Origin: Capitulum mitella | Taxonomy: Eukaryota > Arthropoda > Thecostraca > Pollicipedomorpha > Pollicipedidae | Length of the DNA stretch: 64,000 nt | Direction: 5' to 3' | NCBI GenBank assembly: GCA_030062745.1 | Contig: CP099850.1 | Location: 1,240,001-1,304,000, forward strand | Shown: piece by piece, positions 35,563-56,600 of the stretch | Position numbering within the stretch: position 1 is the stretch's first letter | Layout of the letters: each line of letters opens with the position of its first letter | Made by a program: the position numbers and the translations under genes | The notes under the pieces: model-generated | Told to the model about the DNA's origin: nothing | The model's database searches: none | Seen by the model: the letters and a program-made list of their open reading frames with translations, nothing else

Positions 35563-38273
35563 TCATAGCGGTCGTTGGCTGGCCTGCTCGCCTATGTGGC
35601 CGATCTTCTTGGCCTGTTCGGTGATGCCGTCGGTGAGGTGGCCCAGCTGGCGGGCCCGCTCCGCGATGCCGTCCACGGAATGTTTGGCCGTGCTCAGCAG
35701 CTCGTCCGTGGTCTTCACGGCCGTCTTCGTGACGTTGGCCAGCTCGTGCACCTCCTGGTTGATCTTGCCGATCACCCACTCCATGGCCTCCCGACCCTGC
35801 CGGAACATGCCAGCTTGGTCACGGTCCTCGCTTGGTGCTGTGAGCGCAAGTCGCGCTCAAGCAAGTGAAATTTCAATACACAACCAAGCATGCAAGCAAT
35901 ACCTCAGACTGAGGATACCCACACATTTCAGACGTGTGGCAGGTAAAAATCCAACGCGTCAGTCCCCACATGACTCAACGTCCTCATAAGACTCGTCCAG
36001 CACGACACACCCACATGTTGACAAGCGAGCCTCACCTTCCCGGCGTTGGTCGAGATGATGCTGGTGATGATGTTCTCCATGTAGCTGGTGAGGGGCACGC
36101 CCTGCACGGCGACGACCGCCTCCTGGCGGAGCAGCGTGCGGCTGGCGTCCTGCGGGTCCGGCGAGTACACCAGCTGCTCGTCCACCGATATGCTGCTGCC
36201 GAACGTGATCTGGCAACCGGGCCGTGACGTCATCAGAGGCCAGCCAAAGCATGTGCTCCCTCCATCAACACTGCGGTGAACTGCTACAATATGTGATGCA
36301 ACCGAGCCTGACACACTCAGAAAAGGATGAAAACACTTAATCTCCAGCATCTCAGTAAAGTTGCAATCTATGTTCCAAACACACAATGCAATGGCCCATA
36401 CAGTCAATTGACTAAGACATTCAAAAATGCTTCAGACATTGCCAGTACTAAGCACCAGCACTACACTGTGCATGCATTATTTTCTATTAACTACATTACT
36501 TTGGTAATAATGAGCACTCCAATAAGTAACACTGGTGCAAGGGAGACGACCCAACTGGCGGAAACTCACGTTTCTAGTCTTGAGCACCATCTGGCGGGCG
36601 GTCGGGTCCACGGTAGAGCGCTCGTAGCCGTAGCAGACCTTGGGAGAACCTATGAGCCGTGCTGCCCAGCTTGGAATACCCCACTTGGAGCTGATGAGCC
36701 TATCAGTGACCAGCTTGCCCTCCTGTACTCTCCGCTCGAGAACGTCAATACCCACCACGGCTGGATTCATTGGGTTTGGGTATTTGCGCCAGGCGGCCTG
36801 GGTCACTGTCTCCCAAGAGTGGCTGCAATAAAACAACTGATGTTAACCACTAATTCCTCCTAATGATCATAACAATGAGAGGTATATGTGCTCCTATGAT
36901 TAGCTGTCCCACCATAGATTCATTGCACTGGTGATGCCAAATGACACTGCACATGTTGCTTTCCTACAACCTCAATCTGAGGCCTACTTTCAATGGATGG
37001 AATATTTCATCCTCACCACATTTCTTCCCAAGACAGTCAACTAGAAGCCATCAAAACCAATGCCTAAGTAGGGTTGGAAATTTGGTTTCTGTTCTTCAGG
37101 TCTGAGTATAATATCTGTTTTGGAATACAAAACTTTGCAAAGAGTAAAACTAGTTTAAGTTGACATTCTTGGTGCAAGTCATATCTTATCAAGTCATATT
37201 AGATCATATCTATGTCTAACTGAATGGAGGTAGAGTCACCTGCTTGTTCACTAAGAAATTTATCAACATCATCATATGAAGCCTCTTGATGGAGGCACAA
37301 AATCAGACTTTCAGAGTATAAAATGTTTTTGAGGCACATTTTATAATTTTGTAATGCCAAAAAAATGACATCTCTTCCAACCCTGCATCTAAGAGACAAT
37401 ATTTAACATTCAGATATTGGTCTGATGCTGCTTCAAAGCAAAATAAATAGCAGAACCATATCCAGCTTTTGATGTGTCATATAAAATACATGTTGATGTC
37501 ATATATAAAAAGAAAAAAAACACAATATGCCAGAGACAGAGCACTTAAGAAATATTTCCCCAGGCAAATAAAACAGATGAATGGTCTATATTTAAATGGA
37601 TGTTACATACTTCAAAGTCCACCACATCTGACATATCTGTGTAATGTATATCATGTTGATTTTACAATGTTCTTACTGGCTGCCTTCTTCCTGAACATGA
37701 CACCCATACCACATTAAATTAATGTAAAAATTGGAAATCAGTCAGATTTATCAATCCATTTCAACAATTACTGAGTGATTTTACAATACCAATGAGTGAT
37801 GGTCAATTTTGGTTAAGGCAATGATGTGGCACTTGCATTAGAGAAATGCTCAGCTGCTGTGCTTGTGTGACATAAGTGATTTCAACCATGGCCGTTTGTT
37901 TTGTGCTGCATCTCATTTAAGAATAAAATGGGCAAGGGAAGGGCACGGGTAACCCTTCCGCCCGAAAACGTGAAAACCTTTACGTCTGGAAAAGGCTGAG
38001 AGACTTAGGAAAATTCAGTCACTTAAGTTTCGATGTCGAAGCAACATCTGCTTTGTCAGTTTGACATCCAATTGGGACGTCAGTGGGGCACCCGGTTCCG
38101 CGAGCCCTCTCTTACATCACGTCCCCAAGGTATTACGTAATGTACGTGACAACATACAGCCGAAGACAATCTTGACGCAAAATCATCGCCCACTCAAGAC
38201 AACACCCCGAGCAAACTCATCTTGAAACTGTCACAACTTACTTGAAAACGTGTTCCGATGTCCAAATTTTCAT
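35563..38273 (-). CDS. slmo: PRELI-domain mitochondrial phospholipid transfer protein (slowmo/PRELID3)
   Basis: Four coding exons on the minus strand: 38273-38242, 36822-36570, 36209-36036 and 35796-35563. All junctions are GT-AG and in phase, giving 230 aa. The protein starts MKIWTSEHVFN and continues HSWETVTQAAWRKYPNPMNP, the diagnostic start of the slowmo/PRELID3 family. STVDP, ISVDEQLVY and STNAGKGREAMEWV follow in the expected order. Family members carry phosphatidylserine between mitochondrial membranes with a TRIAP1-type partner; that role is inferred by homology. The last about 60 residues form a predicted long amphipathic helix, a little longer than in Drosophila slmo (about 215 aa as I recall). 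The start codon is 539 bp from the divergent ELP3 start, suggesting a shared promoter. Confidence 0.95.
37070..37384 (+). repeat. 315-bp interspersed repeat in slowmo intron 1 (MITE-like)
   Basis: The ends are AGGGTTGGAA and its exact inverse TTCCAACCCT. A diverged copy in the same orientation lies at 39908-40210 in ELP3 intron 2. Shared segments include 'ggaaatttggttt', 'cattcttggtgcaagtca' and 'ttgatggaggcaca'. It is non-coding. Flanks TGCCTAAG and CATCTAAG could be an old 8-bp target duplication, which would make it hAT-type. Confidence 0.6.
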
Positions 38274-38812
38274 TTTGACTGGTGTATGGATCGAAGCTGT
38301 CGTGATAATGCGTACGGCACAGACGCGTCCACCCCCAACCGCTGACGCACTTCAAATGAACGAGCACGTGAATATCGGGAACCTTCATACCCCGGGTGAT
38401 GGAATATTTCTTGGTAATTGGTCGTCAGCTGACTAAGTTTTTTCAAGGGGATCTTCGCAGTGACCTGAAAGTGATTTTTCGTAAAGTTTCGTCCCTTTAC
38501 AATATTACAAAAGATGGATTAGTATTACTTTCTGATATACACTCTTTTGACTACAGTTTGTTTTGAATAGTAGCTAATTGTTCAGCAAATTTTCTACCCT
38601 CAGATACTATCAGCTGAAAATGATGAGTAATGCAAATACCACGCAGAATATGCTGAGGGACACCGTACATTTCGGACAACCTTACTCGTCAAGTCCCAGG
38701 CCATTCATTCCGCACATCCCACCATCCCACCGACCAAGGCACTATGTACCCCAGCCTGAAAGTTGCCTGAAAAGCTGTAGCCAACCGAGTTTTCTACCTA
38801 ATAGCTTTGATC
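38274..38812. promoter_or_regulatory. putative bidirectional promoter between slowmo and ELP3
   Basis: 539 bp separate the start codons of two divergently transcribed housekeeping genes, so both 5' UTRs and promoters must fit here or in unseen non-coding exons further out. No convincing TATA box was identified. A pyrimidine tract ending in 'ctaccctcag' at about 38592-38602 could be a splice acceptor for an ELP3 5' UTR intron. Confidence 0.5.
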
Positions 38813-46159
<7,347 letters not shown>

Positions 46160-47458
46160 GCGGGGGGCGCGCGCGCGACGTACGGCACGTGCGCCGTGTC
46201 CGCGGCGTCGGCCGGACGGTGACGGGCTGCACAGCACGGCCGGGCTGCAGCCGGAGGCTGTGGCGGTCCGGGGGCTGCCCTGATCCCCCCTGTGCAAGCG
46301 CTGTCGCCGGAGGTCTGTGTTTCTGCAGCCGTATGTGATACGTTATAGCTTTGAGGACGTTCACGAATTTGCGGTGGCCGCTGACTGCGTGAGCCTGGTT
46401 TGGGAGTCATCTGCGACCGTGCGGCGTATGTACGTGCTGTTTTGAGTTGTTTTACGTCCTGTAGACGTTATGTCCGCGGTTGACGATGGACTGATCAATA
46501 TAACTTCAGATTTTGCGCTAAGTTTTTCTCTTGGAATTTGATGACCCGAGGCGGAGATGGTGTTGGAAAGGTTGTAAAGATCACCAACATAACTGCGATA
46601 CAGAGGGCCGGCACATGACGGAATGAGTGGACGTGTGGTGTGATGAACTGGGCGCTCGTGCACATGCGGCCGGCGGCCGTGCGCGGCTTCGTGCGTTGAC
46701 CCCCGTCTGCCATCCCCGTTACTGACGGGGTCGCGGTGCGGACCGGCGCCTGTCACCCCGACCTGGGTGTGAGGTGGTGCGGTCAAGAGTTCAGGTGGCG
46801 CTGTGCCGCTGGAGGGCAGTATGTCGTTGATTCGCGAAACGTGAGACATCTTTAACGTTGCCCTTGGGTGTATACTCATCACCGCCGGTGATCACAAAAG
46901 GTGCGAACGTGACACCAACTGCGATCGTCAATGGATGCAAGGGGAATGACGGCATTTCTTTATAGTGGGCTCCATGGGTGTAGTTTTCTGTTCTTTTTTG
47001 GGTGCTCCGTTGCTCGCATTATCGACATGGAATCACCAACATTTAACATGGGGTCATATGAGATGTGCACCCGTAACAATCTGGTTTCCAAGATGATCCA
47101 TACTCCTCCCCCGATCCACTTCAAAATGTTGCATTCGAAGCCAAAGCTTTGAGAAGTTTAGTGTCCGTATTTCACCTCACACATTCGGAGCCAAAGGTTT
47201 CAGTTCAGTGTCTTTATTTTATCTGACTCACCCTGCGGTCCGCCTGGAGGCTACAAGCCTGACGTGAGAACCGTGAGAAATCGTCTGTCGATGTTTGCAA
47301 GATATCCAACTGTCTGACTTCATGACTGCCAGCTCTTAATTGAGGCAATATTCGCGCACCCACGACAAATACTTCGACTGTGGGTAACGTAGGGCTACGC
47401 TCAGCTTAACATTGTGAATTTCTGAACGCCGTGGTTTGTAGGGCTGCGGACTTCCACG
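46160..47458. other. intergenic: ELP3 3' UTR side to ACOT13 start
   Basis: No coding region is recognised. Neither a canonical AATAAA close to the ELP3 stop codon nor another clear poly(A) signal was found, so the 3' end of ELP3 cannot be placed. Confidence 0.45.
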
Positions 47459-50010
47459 ATGGCCTCGTCTGCGGGGAAGAGTACTTTGACGGCTGTTCGT
47501 GGTATATTAAAACATATCTCGAACACAAAGGGGTTCGATCGGGTCTCGCAAAAGGCAAGCTTTAGGTCTCAAAACTTTAGGGAAATGTGTGGCAATCGGT
47601 CAACCCATTTCAGGTTAATCGGATAGCCAGTTTTGTATGCCTCCTTTGCAGTGGGCGTCAAGGTCAAGGTCAAGATCGAGATCACCCAAGATCTTGTTGC
47701 CATCCCATGTTACTATGTAGTGACCTGAGGAATAGTTGGCAGATAATGCTGTCTGTTGTTTGTCATGTCCAACAAGTATTTTTGTTGAGGTATTTGGTGT
47801 TTACTATATTTTCTGAGTGTTAGAAGAATTAGAAAGGTTTTGATTTAAGTATGCAGTAATGATTACCAGTGTGACCACACTTATGGATGTTAGAGGTGCT
47901 GTTTGTCTGAGATATGCTATGAATAATGTGATAAGCACAGAATAGATAATTTGTTTTGGCTGCGTCAGTCTTCATGCTTCAAGATTGGACTCAAAGGAAA
48001 AGGCTGACTTACAATCACAGTGATATTGAGTAATACCTTTGTTGTTCTTTGTTGTTCAAGTTTTTGTGTACATAAATATTATAATCTTGGCATTGTTGGA
48101 TCAAATGAATAGAATGCCCTTTCAGAGGAGTTATTTTCATGTAATTTTCCATATGTTGTGGAATTTGAGCTTTTGGACAGTGTGTGGTACTTAAGATGTA
48201 TCTAAGCATCACAATCATTCTCAGTCAAAAAATCAGATTTACCATGAGGATACTGTTATGTTCATGTAAACAGCAGTTTGCTGGCAATTAAAAAATGAGT
48301 TTTGAGACATTTTTTTTTAATTTTGCAAGGTAATGAGCCCTTTAATATCATATGATTTGGCAGTTTTTTGCATGATTTGGCACACAACATAAAAATGAGT
48401 GAGAGAGAAAAAATTAAAAAAGCAGTTATCATGATTTATAGTTCATACCACACAGGACATAAGCCAAAGTGACCAGGTGGCAACATTTGCAGCATATGGT
48501 CTTTTTCAATAAAGAGATGTGGTATATGAATAAAGTGCATGCAGAGTACTTGGGATTTCATTTTAGATGCCTTCCATTTTATGGCTGTTTTTTTCCCGGA
48601 ATTCCTGAGACAGTTTTTATCACACATAAGATCCATGCTGTCAGTATTGCAAGACATTTTATGATAAGGAATGGCAAAAATGTTTTTGGTAGGCACAAAA
48701 CATATGCAAAGCAAATTGAGCATCAGCCATATTCTTGACAGGAAATGGGTTCTGACTGCAATATTGATTTGGTATCATGCTATTGCTCATGTTATGGTAC
48801 TGAAAACATACATAAATACAGAGATATACACATTTAGACATACATACTGGGGCTTTATGTATGTCTGTATAACATGTTGTTCTTGTGCATTGGTGAAGAT
48901 TCCCCATCTTCTTGCTTCATTGGGGTACAGAAATTGTTTCCTCAACATTGAGTTACATGAGGCTGGGCTCAGTAATTTATTCAGTCTATCATGTGCCAGA
49001 ATTTGCAGTGAGTAGTTCACTGACATGACTGATTATTTGGCCTGACCTGAGCTGGTCTGGCCATCATCCAAAGGTGGTTGCTGTCCAACCCAGCCATGTG
49101 ACCTGACTAACCTCAACAGCTTGTTTGACCTGACCTTACCTGGCCATGAGCTGGAATTGTCTGCCCAGCCTGACTGTGTGACTGTCTGCCTTACCTCACC
49201 TCACCTGACATGACCTCACCAGCTGGTGTTTGCTGCCTAGACTGGCCATACGACCTGAGCAGTGCACATGACCCGACCTGACCCCCTCAGCTGGAGGTGG
49301 TGGCCGCCAAGCCCGGCCACGTGACAGCCCAGTTCACGGTGGGAGAGGAGGACGTCAACACTGGAGGCACCCTGCACGGTGGCTACACGGCCTACATGGT
49401 GGACCTGGTGTCGACGGCGGCGCTCATGACCACCGGCTCCTGTCTGCCCGGCGTCTCGGTCGAGCTCAGCGTGTCGTAAGTGGCAGCCCCGCACGTCCGG
49501 CTGAGCGAACCTGAGCCTGATGCCGCCTGAATAGGCCCTGAGCCGGTTATGGCCGCCGCTCGCCAAGAGCGCGCTCAGTTTTGTGTCCAGTGGAGATTTT
49601 CATTGGCACATTTGGCGGGTGGGCTCACCGTGAGGCTCGCCGAAATGTAGAGCCTTTCGTGTTCGCTTTGGTGGTTGTCCGAGCCGCCTTCGCATTGGTG
49701 GTTGGTGTTTCAGACGTTTTCGGGCATATGCACATTTTCTAACTTACCAAGACAGATTTGATGCAGTAGAATAGTAATCCACCTGTTGAGAATGCCTGAT
49801 ACCAGCCGGATCCGCGGCGGATGCCGCTGGCGCCATGACGTCGGTCCGGCCGTCGACAGGTACATGCGGGCCGCCCGAGCGGGCGAGCTGGTCACCGTCG
49901 ACGCCGCCATACTGAAGACGGGCCGACAGCTGGGCTTCTGCAACGTCGACCTTCGCAACGCCGCCGGCCAGCTGGTGGCTCAGGGCAAGCACACCAAGTA
50001 CCTGGGATAA
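47459..50010 (+). CDS. ACOT13: hotdog-fold acyl-CoA thioesterase ACOT13/THEM2
   Basis: Three coding exons: 47459-47554, 49291-49475 and 49860-50010, joining to 143 aa (human about 140). The protein hydrolyses acyl-CoA to free fatty acid and CoA; in mammals it is mainly mitochondrial-associated. Conserved active-site positions are all shifted +5 relative to human numbering as I recall it: Asn55, Gly62 in TLHGG, Asp70 and Ser88 in PGVSVELS. The C-terminus AQGKHTKYLG is typical. Exon 1 (begins MASSAGKSTLTAVRG, ends KGFDRVSQK) was found by family match; its donor is GC (AAG|GCAAGC), so intron 1 is a GC-AG intron. The following gene METTL13 converges on it tail-to-tail. Confidence 0.92.
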
Positions 50011-50014
50011 CGGC

Positions 50015-50160
50015 GGCCGGCTGACCTCAGGTCACGGCTCCGCGGCGACCTGGCTGACCTCAGGTCATGGCTCCGCGGCGGCCCGGCTGGCCTCAGGTCA
50101 CGGCTCCGCGGCGCTCGCGCTGACCAGAGGTCGTGACTCTGCGGCGCCCCGGCTGCCGCC
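50015..50160 (+). repeat. short tandem repeat just after the ACOT13 stop codon
   Basis: About four imperfect units of 33-36 bp contain 'ctgacctcaggtca.ggctccgcggcg'. The array begins within about 10 bp of the ACOT13 stop and probably lies in its 3' UTR. Confidence 0.8.
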
Positions 50161-50664
50161 ATGCCGGGCTGGACGGGGCACGGACTGACCTCATAGCTCA
50201 GTGCAATAGACGAGGAGCCTCCGATGCTGGCGGCTGCTGGACGGAATTTTTCACCATACAAATACCGTAGTGGTTGCTGTGCGAAATCTGGTTGACATGC
50301 TCTTTTTTAGAAAGCTTTAGGATGGCTCGCGCATGTATAAGAGGTGTTTGAACTGATGTGGGAGTGATTTGTGAAAGTCTGTGGTTTCCATCCAGAGGTC
50401 ACCGACAGTTAATGTATCAGGACATATGTGCTGCCTCTCAGCTGACTGGCGCGTATTTCCCTCATGAAAAACTCTGAATGTTTGTGTTGCCGTTATCGAG
50501 TCTCACTCTTGGCGCACATCCTTCACAGCCCGGCTCGCTCAGTCCCGAGTTAATATCTTGATGTCCACACGTTTACATTGGCATCAGACGTATTAGTATG
50601 AAAACACGTCGGCAACAATGGTCACCTCGCACGCGACAAGCACAACAGTCCGACCCTCGGGACG

Positions 50665-53600
50665 CTATAGGTTCTTCAGCTCCTGTGCGAAAGACGCCAT
50701 GTCCATGAAGTCCTCTCGCGGCTTCCCTTTCCGGCGCCGGGAGAGCGTGTCGTTGACGCCGGCGGCGGCCGCGCACACCGCCTCCGCCACGTCACCGTCG
50801 GGCCGGCACCGGAAGCAGTACACCACCTCGTTGACCTCTTCCGGGATCGGGAACGAGGCGCAGGTGGCGAACGCGGCGCGCAGGTCGGCGCGGACCCGGC
50901 CGCCCAGCGTCGCGTCGCGCGCCACCAGGTTCAGCACGAACACTCCTGCGAGGAGGACTCGTCAGCTTGGGGCTCAGGACTCGGCAACGGGGCCGCACGG
51001 ACAGGACGAGGCGCATCAGCGCTCCTCACAATCGCCGTGATCGCACCGCTACGGAAACCGAGACTGAAACTGCAGGGAACTGAAACTGGGACTGGGATTG
51101 GTTGTCCTGCGTGATACAATGGTTGTGCTTCAGCCTTGCATGCGTTCAGCCTCGTCCAGCGGCCCAGCTGTGCCCAAACTGAGGTACAAATGATCCAAAG
51201 AGTCGCAGGTTAGGTACACATGTTGAGGTACAAATGATCCAACGAATCCCGTATGCCGGTTCGCAAACGGTTCCCTGTTCACTCAGAGAGCAGCCCCCTG
51301 TTGGCATCAAAAGAGCTCGTCTATTGACCTGCAGATGGGCCCCTGCCGGCTTGTAATTTGTACGCCTACATGCCTTTACATGGTCCCCTGCTGCCAGCTC
51401 CACAGGAATGGGACGCGCCATTGGCCTGAAGAGGGACTACCTGCCGGTCCATAAAGAGGCCCTCCGTTGGCCTGTAAAGGGCCCTCTGGCGACCTGAAGG
51501 GGTCCCGCAAACCTGCAAAGGTGCCCTCGCTGATGTTACAAGGAGTACTGCTGGTCTATACGGGACCTTTGCCGATCGGTTAAGGAATTTGCCGCAGAGG
51601 ACGCGAACTCAGCACGCAGCCATATTCGAATGTCAAATCGAACAAAATCAAATCAAAGCAAATCGAAAAAAGCTCGCGGATACGACAAAGACGATACAGG
51701 CTGCCGCAAGAAGAGGCCTGGCGAAGCCGGAGACCCCCCCGCCGGTCCATAAGAACCAGGCCCGCTACTGTTTGAGAAACAAACAATGCATGCTGCCCAA
51801 CGAGGAGGCCCCTGAAGCTGAAGGCTTCGCCCGCCCCTTACCCCTCCCCTCAAGAAAACCTTGAGTGCGTCGTTACCGAAATCGACAAACCACAACAAAC
51901 CGCGCCCACGCAAGCCGCAAAGACGAGAGCGACTCGTGGACAAAAAGTACCACGCTGCAACATCATCAACAACGGGCCCAGTGCACCGATGCTTCACTGT
52001 ACCCACAGCAGCAACCGAGACGAGCGGTAAAACCACACCGCACCACAAACAGCGGATGAAACAGACACCAGACCATGGCAGAAACGACAGCTAGGACAGC
52101 GACGCCACACATTGCATCACACACCACATGACGCTTGAGGCGCTACCTTCTGCTGAAATCCGTGCACAGGTTTCCAGACAGGAAAATCTACATCCTAACA
52201 TAAATCACTGGGACAAGTTCGTAAGTAACAACAAAACGGTTCAACGCCAGGTGCATAAGGGCTCCTAGAGCTCCTGTGAAAAACAGCAGCGCTGGGACGA
52301 AACAGCATTCATCGCTCTCCACATGACACGAACGAGGCATACCGGGACACCGCCGCACCACGCATATGCCCTCGAATTTTCCTGTTCGGAACTAAGGAAA
52401 CCGCCCAACAACAGCCGACCGCCACAGAACGGACCCAGTACCGTTCGGCGCTCACCATTGTCGTGCAGACATTCGCGCACGGTCTGGAGCAGGCCGGGCT
52501 CGACAAACTGCACCGGTGGACAGCTCATGCCCAGCGTGGGGTCCTTGCAGTCCACGTCGAACATTATGACGTTGTACTGGCGGCCTGTCGGACCACAGCA
52601 CCCGTCAGTTCCACGTACATCACCAACCGTACATCACAACTACGATAATATGCGAGAGAAAGCTTATTAGGTCCACGTAAAACGCATTGTCATGACAGCA
52701 TGCCAGATTTCACGAATAAGTTTTTCGTTATCCATACAGCGGTAAGGACGTCGCCAGAAAGCCACACGCCGAAGGCGGTCTTTTAACGAGACAAAGTAAT
52801 ACTGTTTTCAAAGTACGATAGCCTTAAAAACAAAGGCGCGTTGTTGAAGTTTTTTCTCACTGAAAAACTGCAGTTGAGCTGTCATTACGATTTGCGAACC
52901 GAATCACCAACACAAAACTGACAAGATCATTAGGTACGAATTTCAACATAAATGACCGTACTTCTACGGCGGCCGCTGATAACACGTCACAGCCCACATC
53001 CGCGTGAGGAATAAATTTTCACATTTTCCTGCGTACCTTACAGAAACCTGCCATGGCTTCCTCCAGGCGCTGCCAGCCGATCCAGTGTGCGAAAGTACGC
53101 GCAAGAGAACAAGTCGACGGACTAAATGGTCCAGTGGGCCGACGCTGACTCGAGTATGAGCCGACTGAACACTCAACGCGGGTCGCCCGGCCGGAGAACG
53201 GGCGGGCGCTGCCGACCGACGCGTGCAGAAAGCGTCAGCGCGGGCGACCGGTACACGGGTCTGCGTCTCGCCGTCCCCCGGCTGCGCCTGCCGCTGCTGC
53301 TGCCGGCCCTGGTGCTGCTGCGCGCCGGCCGGGCCGCCGCGTCCACGACCACCGCGTCCTCGGTGACCACGGCAGCCGCGCACAACGCCTCCGAGGCGCC
53401 GGCCGGCTCCGTGGCCAGGTACCACGACTGCGAGTGCGGCGTGCCCATGTACCCGGTGAGCCGCATCGTGAACGGCGTGCCGACGCGCAAGGAGGAGTTC
53501 CCCTGGATGGTGGCGCTGTTCGCCGGCCGGTCGTTCCAGCAGCCGCCCAAGTGCGGCGGCTCGCTGATCACCGACCGGCACGTGATCACGGCCGCCCACT

Positions 53601-56600
53601 GCCTCACCTACCACTCGGGCCTGTCGCCGTCCAACACGTACGCGCTGGTGGGCGCCTACAACTGGACGGACCGCTACGACGTGCACGAGTCGCAGCTGGT
53701 GCGCGTCTGGGACGGCCACCCCATGTCCACCTTCGACATGGACAAGTTCGACGGCGACGTGGCGCTGCTCGAGCTCGAGCAGCCGGTCGAGCTGAACCCG
53801 TGGGCGTACCCCATCTGCCTGCCGCCGCTCAACTTCACGCTGGACCAGGCGCGCGGCGCCGTCGTGATCGGCTACGGCCGGCTGTGGGCGCTCGCGGTCG
53901 ACGAGACCGGCCCGCAGCCGCAGGACCTCTTCAAAACGGTGCGTGACCTGCGGCTGGTCGACGGGCCCTCCTGCTCCAAGGACCCGCTCGTCAAGCGCAC
54001 CTTTCACAAATCGATGCCGCTGACGGAGCGGCAGCTGTGCGCCTACGGCGACGACACGGACTCGTGCCAGGGCGACTCGGGCGGCCCCCTGATGGTGTTT
54101 GATCGGGAACACTACCGCTACTACCTGCTTGGCCTGGTTAGCTATGGCGCAATGCACTGCAACACGCCCGGCCTGCCCGGCTTCTACGCCAGCGTCATGC
54201 ACGAGAGCATCCGCAACTATATCACCTGCAACATACCCGACGGCGTCACCTGCCGACACTGACGCCGGCATCACCTGCCCACGCTGACGTCAATACCGCC
54301 TATCCAGGCGACGTCACCTGTCGACCATGACGTCAACGCTGTCCATCCAGGCGACGTCACCTTTCCACACTGACGTCAGCGCCGCCTGTCCCGGCGACGT
54401 CACCTGTCGACAACGACGCCGACGCGGCCCGTCCTGACGAATAAGTGCGAAGCGGCTACCGCCTTCCTAATGATAGCTTCTCCACCATAAGAGCCAGTAA
54501 GACGCAAACTGACCTTGATCTCTGTAGTCTCGAATGTACTGGATACCGTCAGCCACGTGCACGGCCAGCCGATCGTCTTCTTTGAAGCCGAACCAGTCGC
54601 GAGCCACCGTCACCACCTCCGGATCAATATCCACCACGTCCACGATGGCCTGAGGGCACCAACGGTATTGACAACTCAGGACCACCACCCCAGGATCAAA
54701 CGCTAAGTTTCCACGATGACCTGAGGTCACATGCCGTGGTGATGTCGAAGCAACTCACATGTCTGCCCGGATGAGGCCATAGTGCCCACTGGCTCATACG
54801 GTACATGCACTTTATTTATTCGCTGACGTCAGTGCGAGGAGTGATTTTACGGTGCACAGTACATTGCGTGATACCCACCAGGTGTCAAATTGACAAATTT
54901 TCACCAAGATGATTTCTACCCACAGAAGTATGTCTAGTTTGAAACCTGACGATCAACGGATGATTTCAACTGACGCAAGGGGTTTTCGCCGTAGTATTCA
55001 GCCTACCAACAGATAACGTAAGTGGCGAATGATAACTACCCTATCCGAACCGGGATGAGCCATGAATCCTGCTAACTGCTGAACGTCACGTCAGTGATGC
55101 CGTGTGCCTGCCCACGACTTAACACGCGGCGGTGGCACTGGGGCAAACAGTACCAGCATGAAGCACCAGCACAGGTTACACGTATTGCACCGTAAACCTC
55201 ACCAGGCAAAACAGTTTCTTTTTATGACTTTGACCCCAGTGATTTACTACAGTGCTCTGAGATCCGAATCCGCGCTAAATTGTGCTTGATGCGCGGACTC
55301 TGCTCCCTACATCCGATCGCGCAATACCAGGTTAACAGCATGGTTTAGAGGCAACAGTTTAACGTGCTGACACGAACGACACGGTCGCGCGGTAGCCAGT
55401 GTCCCCCTCTAAAGGTCAGACACTCTACGAACCTTGCTAAGTGGCCTGCCGGAGAACAGCGAGCGCCGAGGCGACTCGAACCCATCTTGCCATGGCGAGG
55501 AGCGGCGACAAGCACTCTTGGAAATGAGCCACCGACGCGACAGATCCTTGATCATAGCATCCAGACGCCTCCCCCTCCAAGGGTCGGCCCCGCGTCATCC
55601 TGACCCCTCGCAGTGGCGTATTTTTCCGGCTGACCTGCCACCACGGGCCGGCGAGCTCTCCGCCGAGAACAGCGTCGACCGTCCAGTCATGCCCCGTCAC
55701 AGGGCGGCCGCCCCGACCGATTTAACGCGCCTCACGGCCCTGACCGCGGCAAACGGCGCACCTGCGGCAATTGACGGCGCCACGCCGAACCGCCCGGCAC
55801 CTTTCCCCGCCACCGGCAGTCCGGTTACCTGGCCGAACTTGTCGTGCAGAAAGCGCGCCAGGCCGCCGCCGCCGAGGCCGACCACCAGCACGCGGCAGGC
55901 CGAGCCGGCGCCGCCGCCGCCGCCAGCCAGGCCGAGCGCGGCCACCATGTACCGGTGGTGGCAGCAGGAGAGGTGGGCCGAGTCCACCGCCAGCGCCCGC
56001 TGTTGGCCCTTGGCCGTCACTGCCGGCCGACGCATGACCTGAGCCAGCCGCCCGGCACAGACACAACGGCCCTGCTATCAATCGGAACTGCAGAGGGTGG
56101 GGAGGACATCAACGGTTTGACGGCGGACATTCCGATGCAACGCTCATACGCTGTTTGTGTGAGGGTTGCATTTGTGCAACCATAAAATGCTGAACTCCGC
56201 AAAGAATGGTTAGTCCAATACCCCGTATCCCGTCTGGTGCAGCCATGGCCAGAACGCAGACCCCAAAGCGAGGTGCAGCGCAGCAAAAGCGGATGTCCAT
56301 GGACGCTCGTTACGGCTCTCAGAACGCAGACACTCCAGCGCAGAAACCTGACATCATTTCACCGGGGCGCGGGACGCCTCGTCATGTTTTCGCTGAGGTG
56401 CACACATCGCTCTCAACATCAGACACACATCGCCAATTCGAAATTGTCGCATTCCCAGTACGACAAACCAAAACAATCCAATTTAGCAGCCGCATTCCAC
56501 ACAAACATTGACATGCACATGCAGTTGGGACAAAGCGTTACCCAACTGCCTACATGGTGCCAGCCGCCGTTGGCGGGCGGTACAGTCGTCCTGACCTGCC

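Noticed and set aside
51589-51864. 91-codon plus frame in METTL13 intron 11
   Set aside because: Charged, low-complexity composition with no known motif; not enough to call a gene.
52964-54274. 436-codon minus-strand frame, among the longest in the window
   Set aside because: It is the antisense shadow of the GC-rich protease gene; its composition is Val/Arg/Ala-rich without any family motif, while the plus strand has a full S1 protease.
55434-56185. 202-codon plus frame and overlapping frames opposite METTL13 exon 9
   Set aside because: Antisense of GC-rich METTL13 coding sequence; the minus strand shows the real GLGGGG methyltransferase motif.
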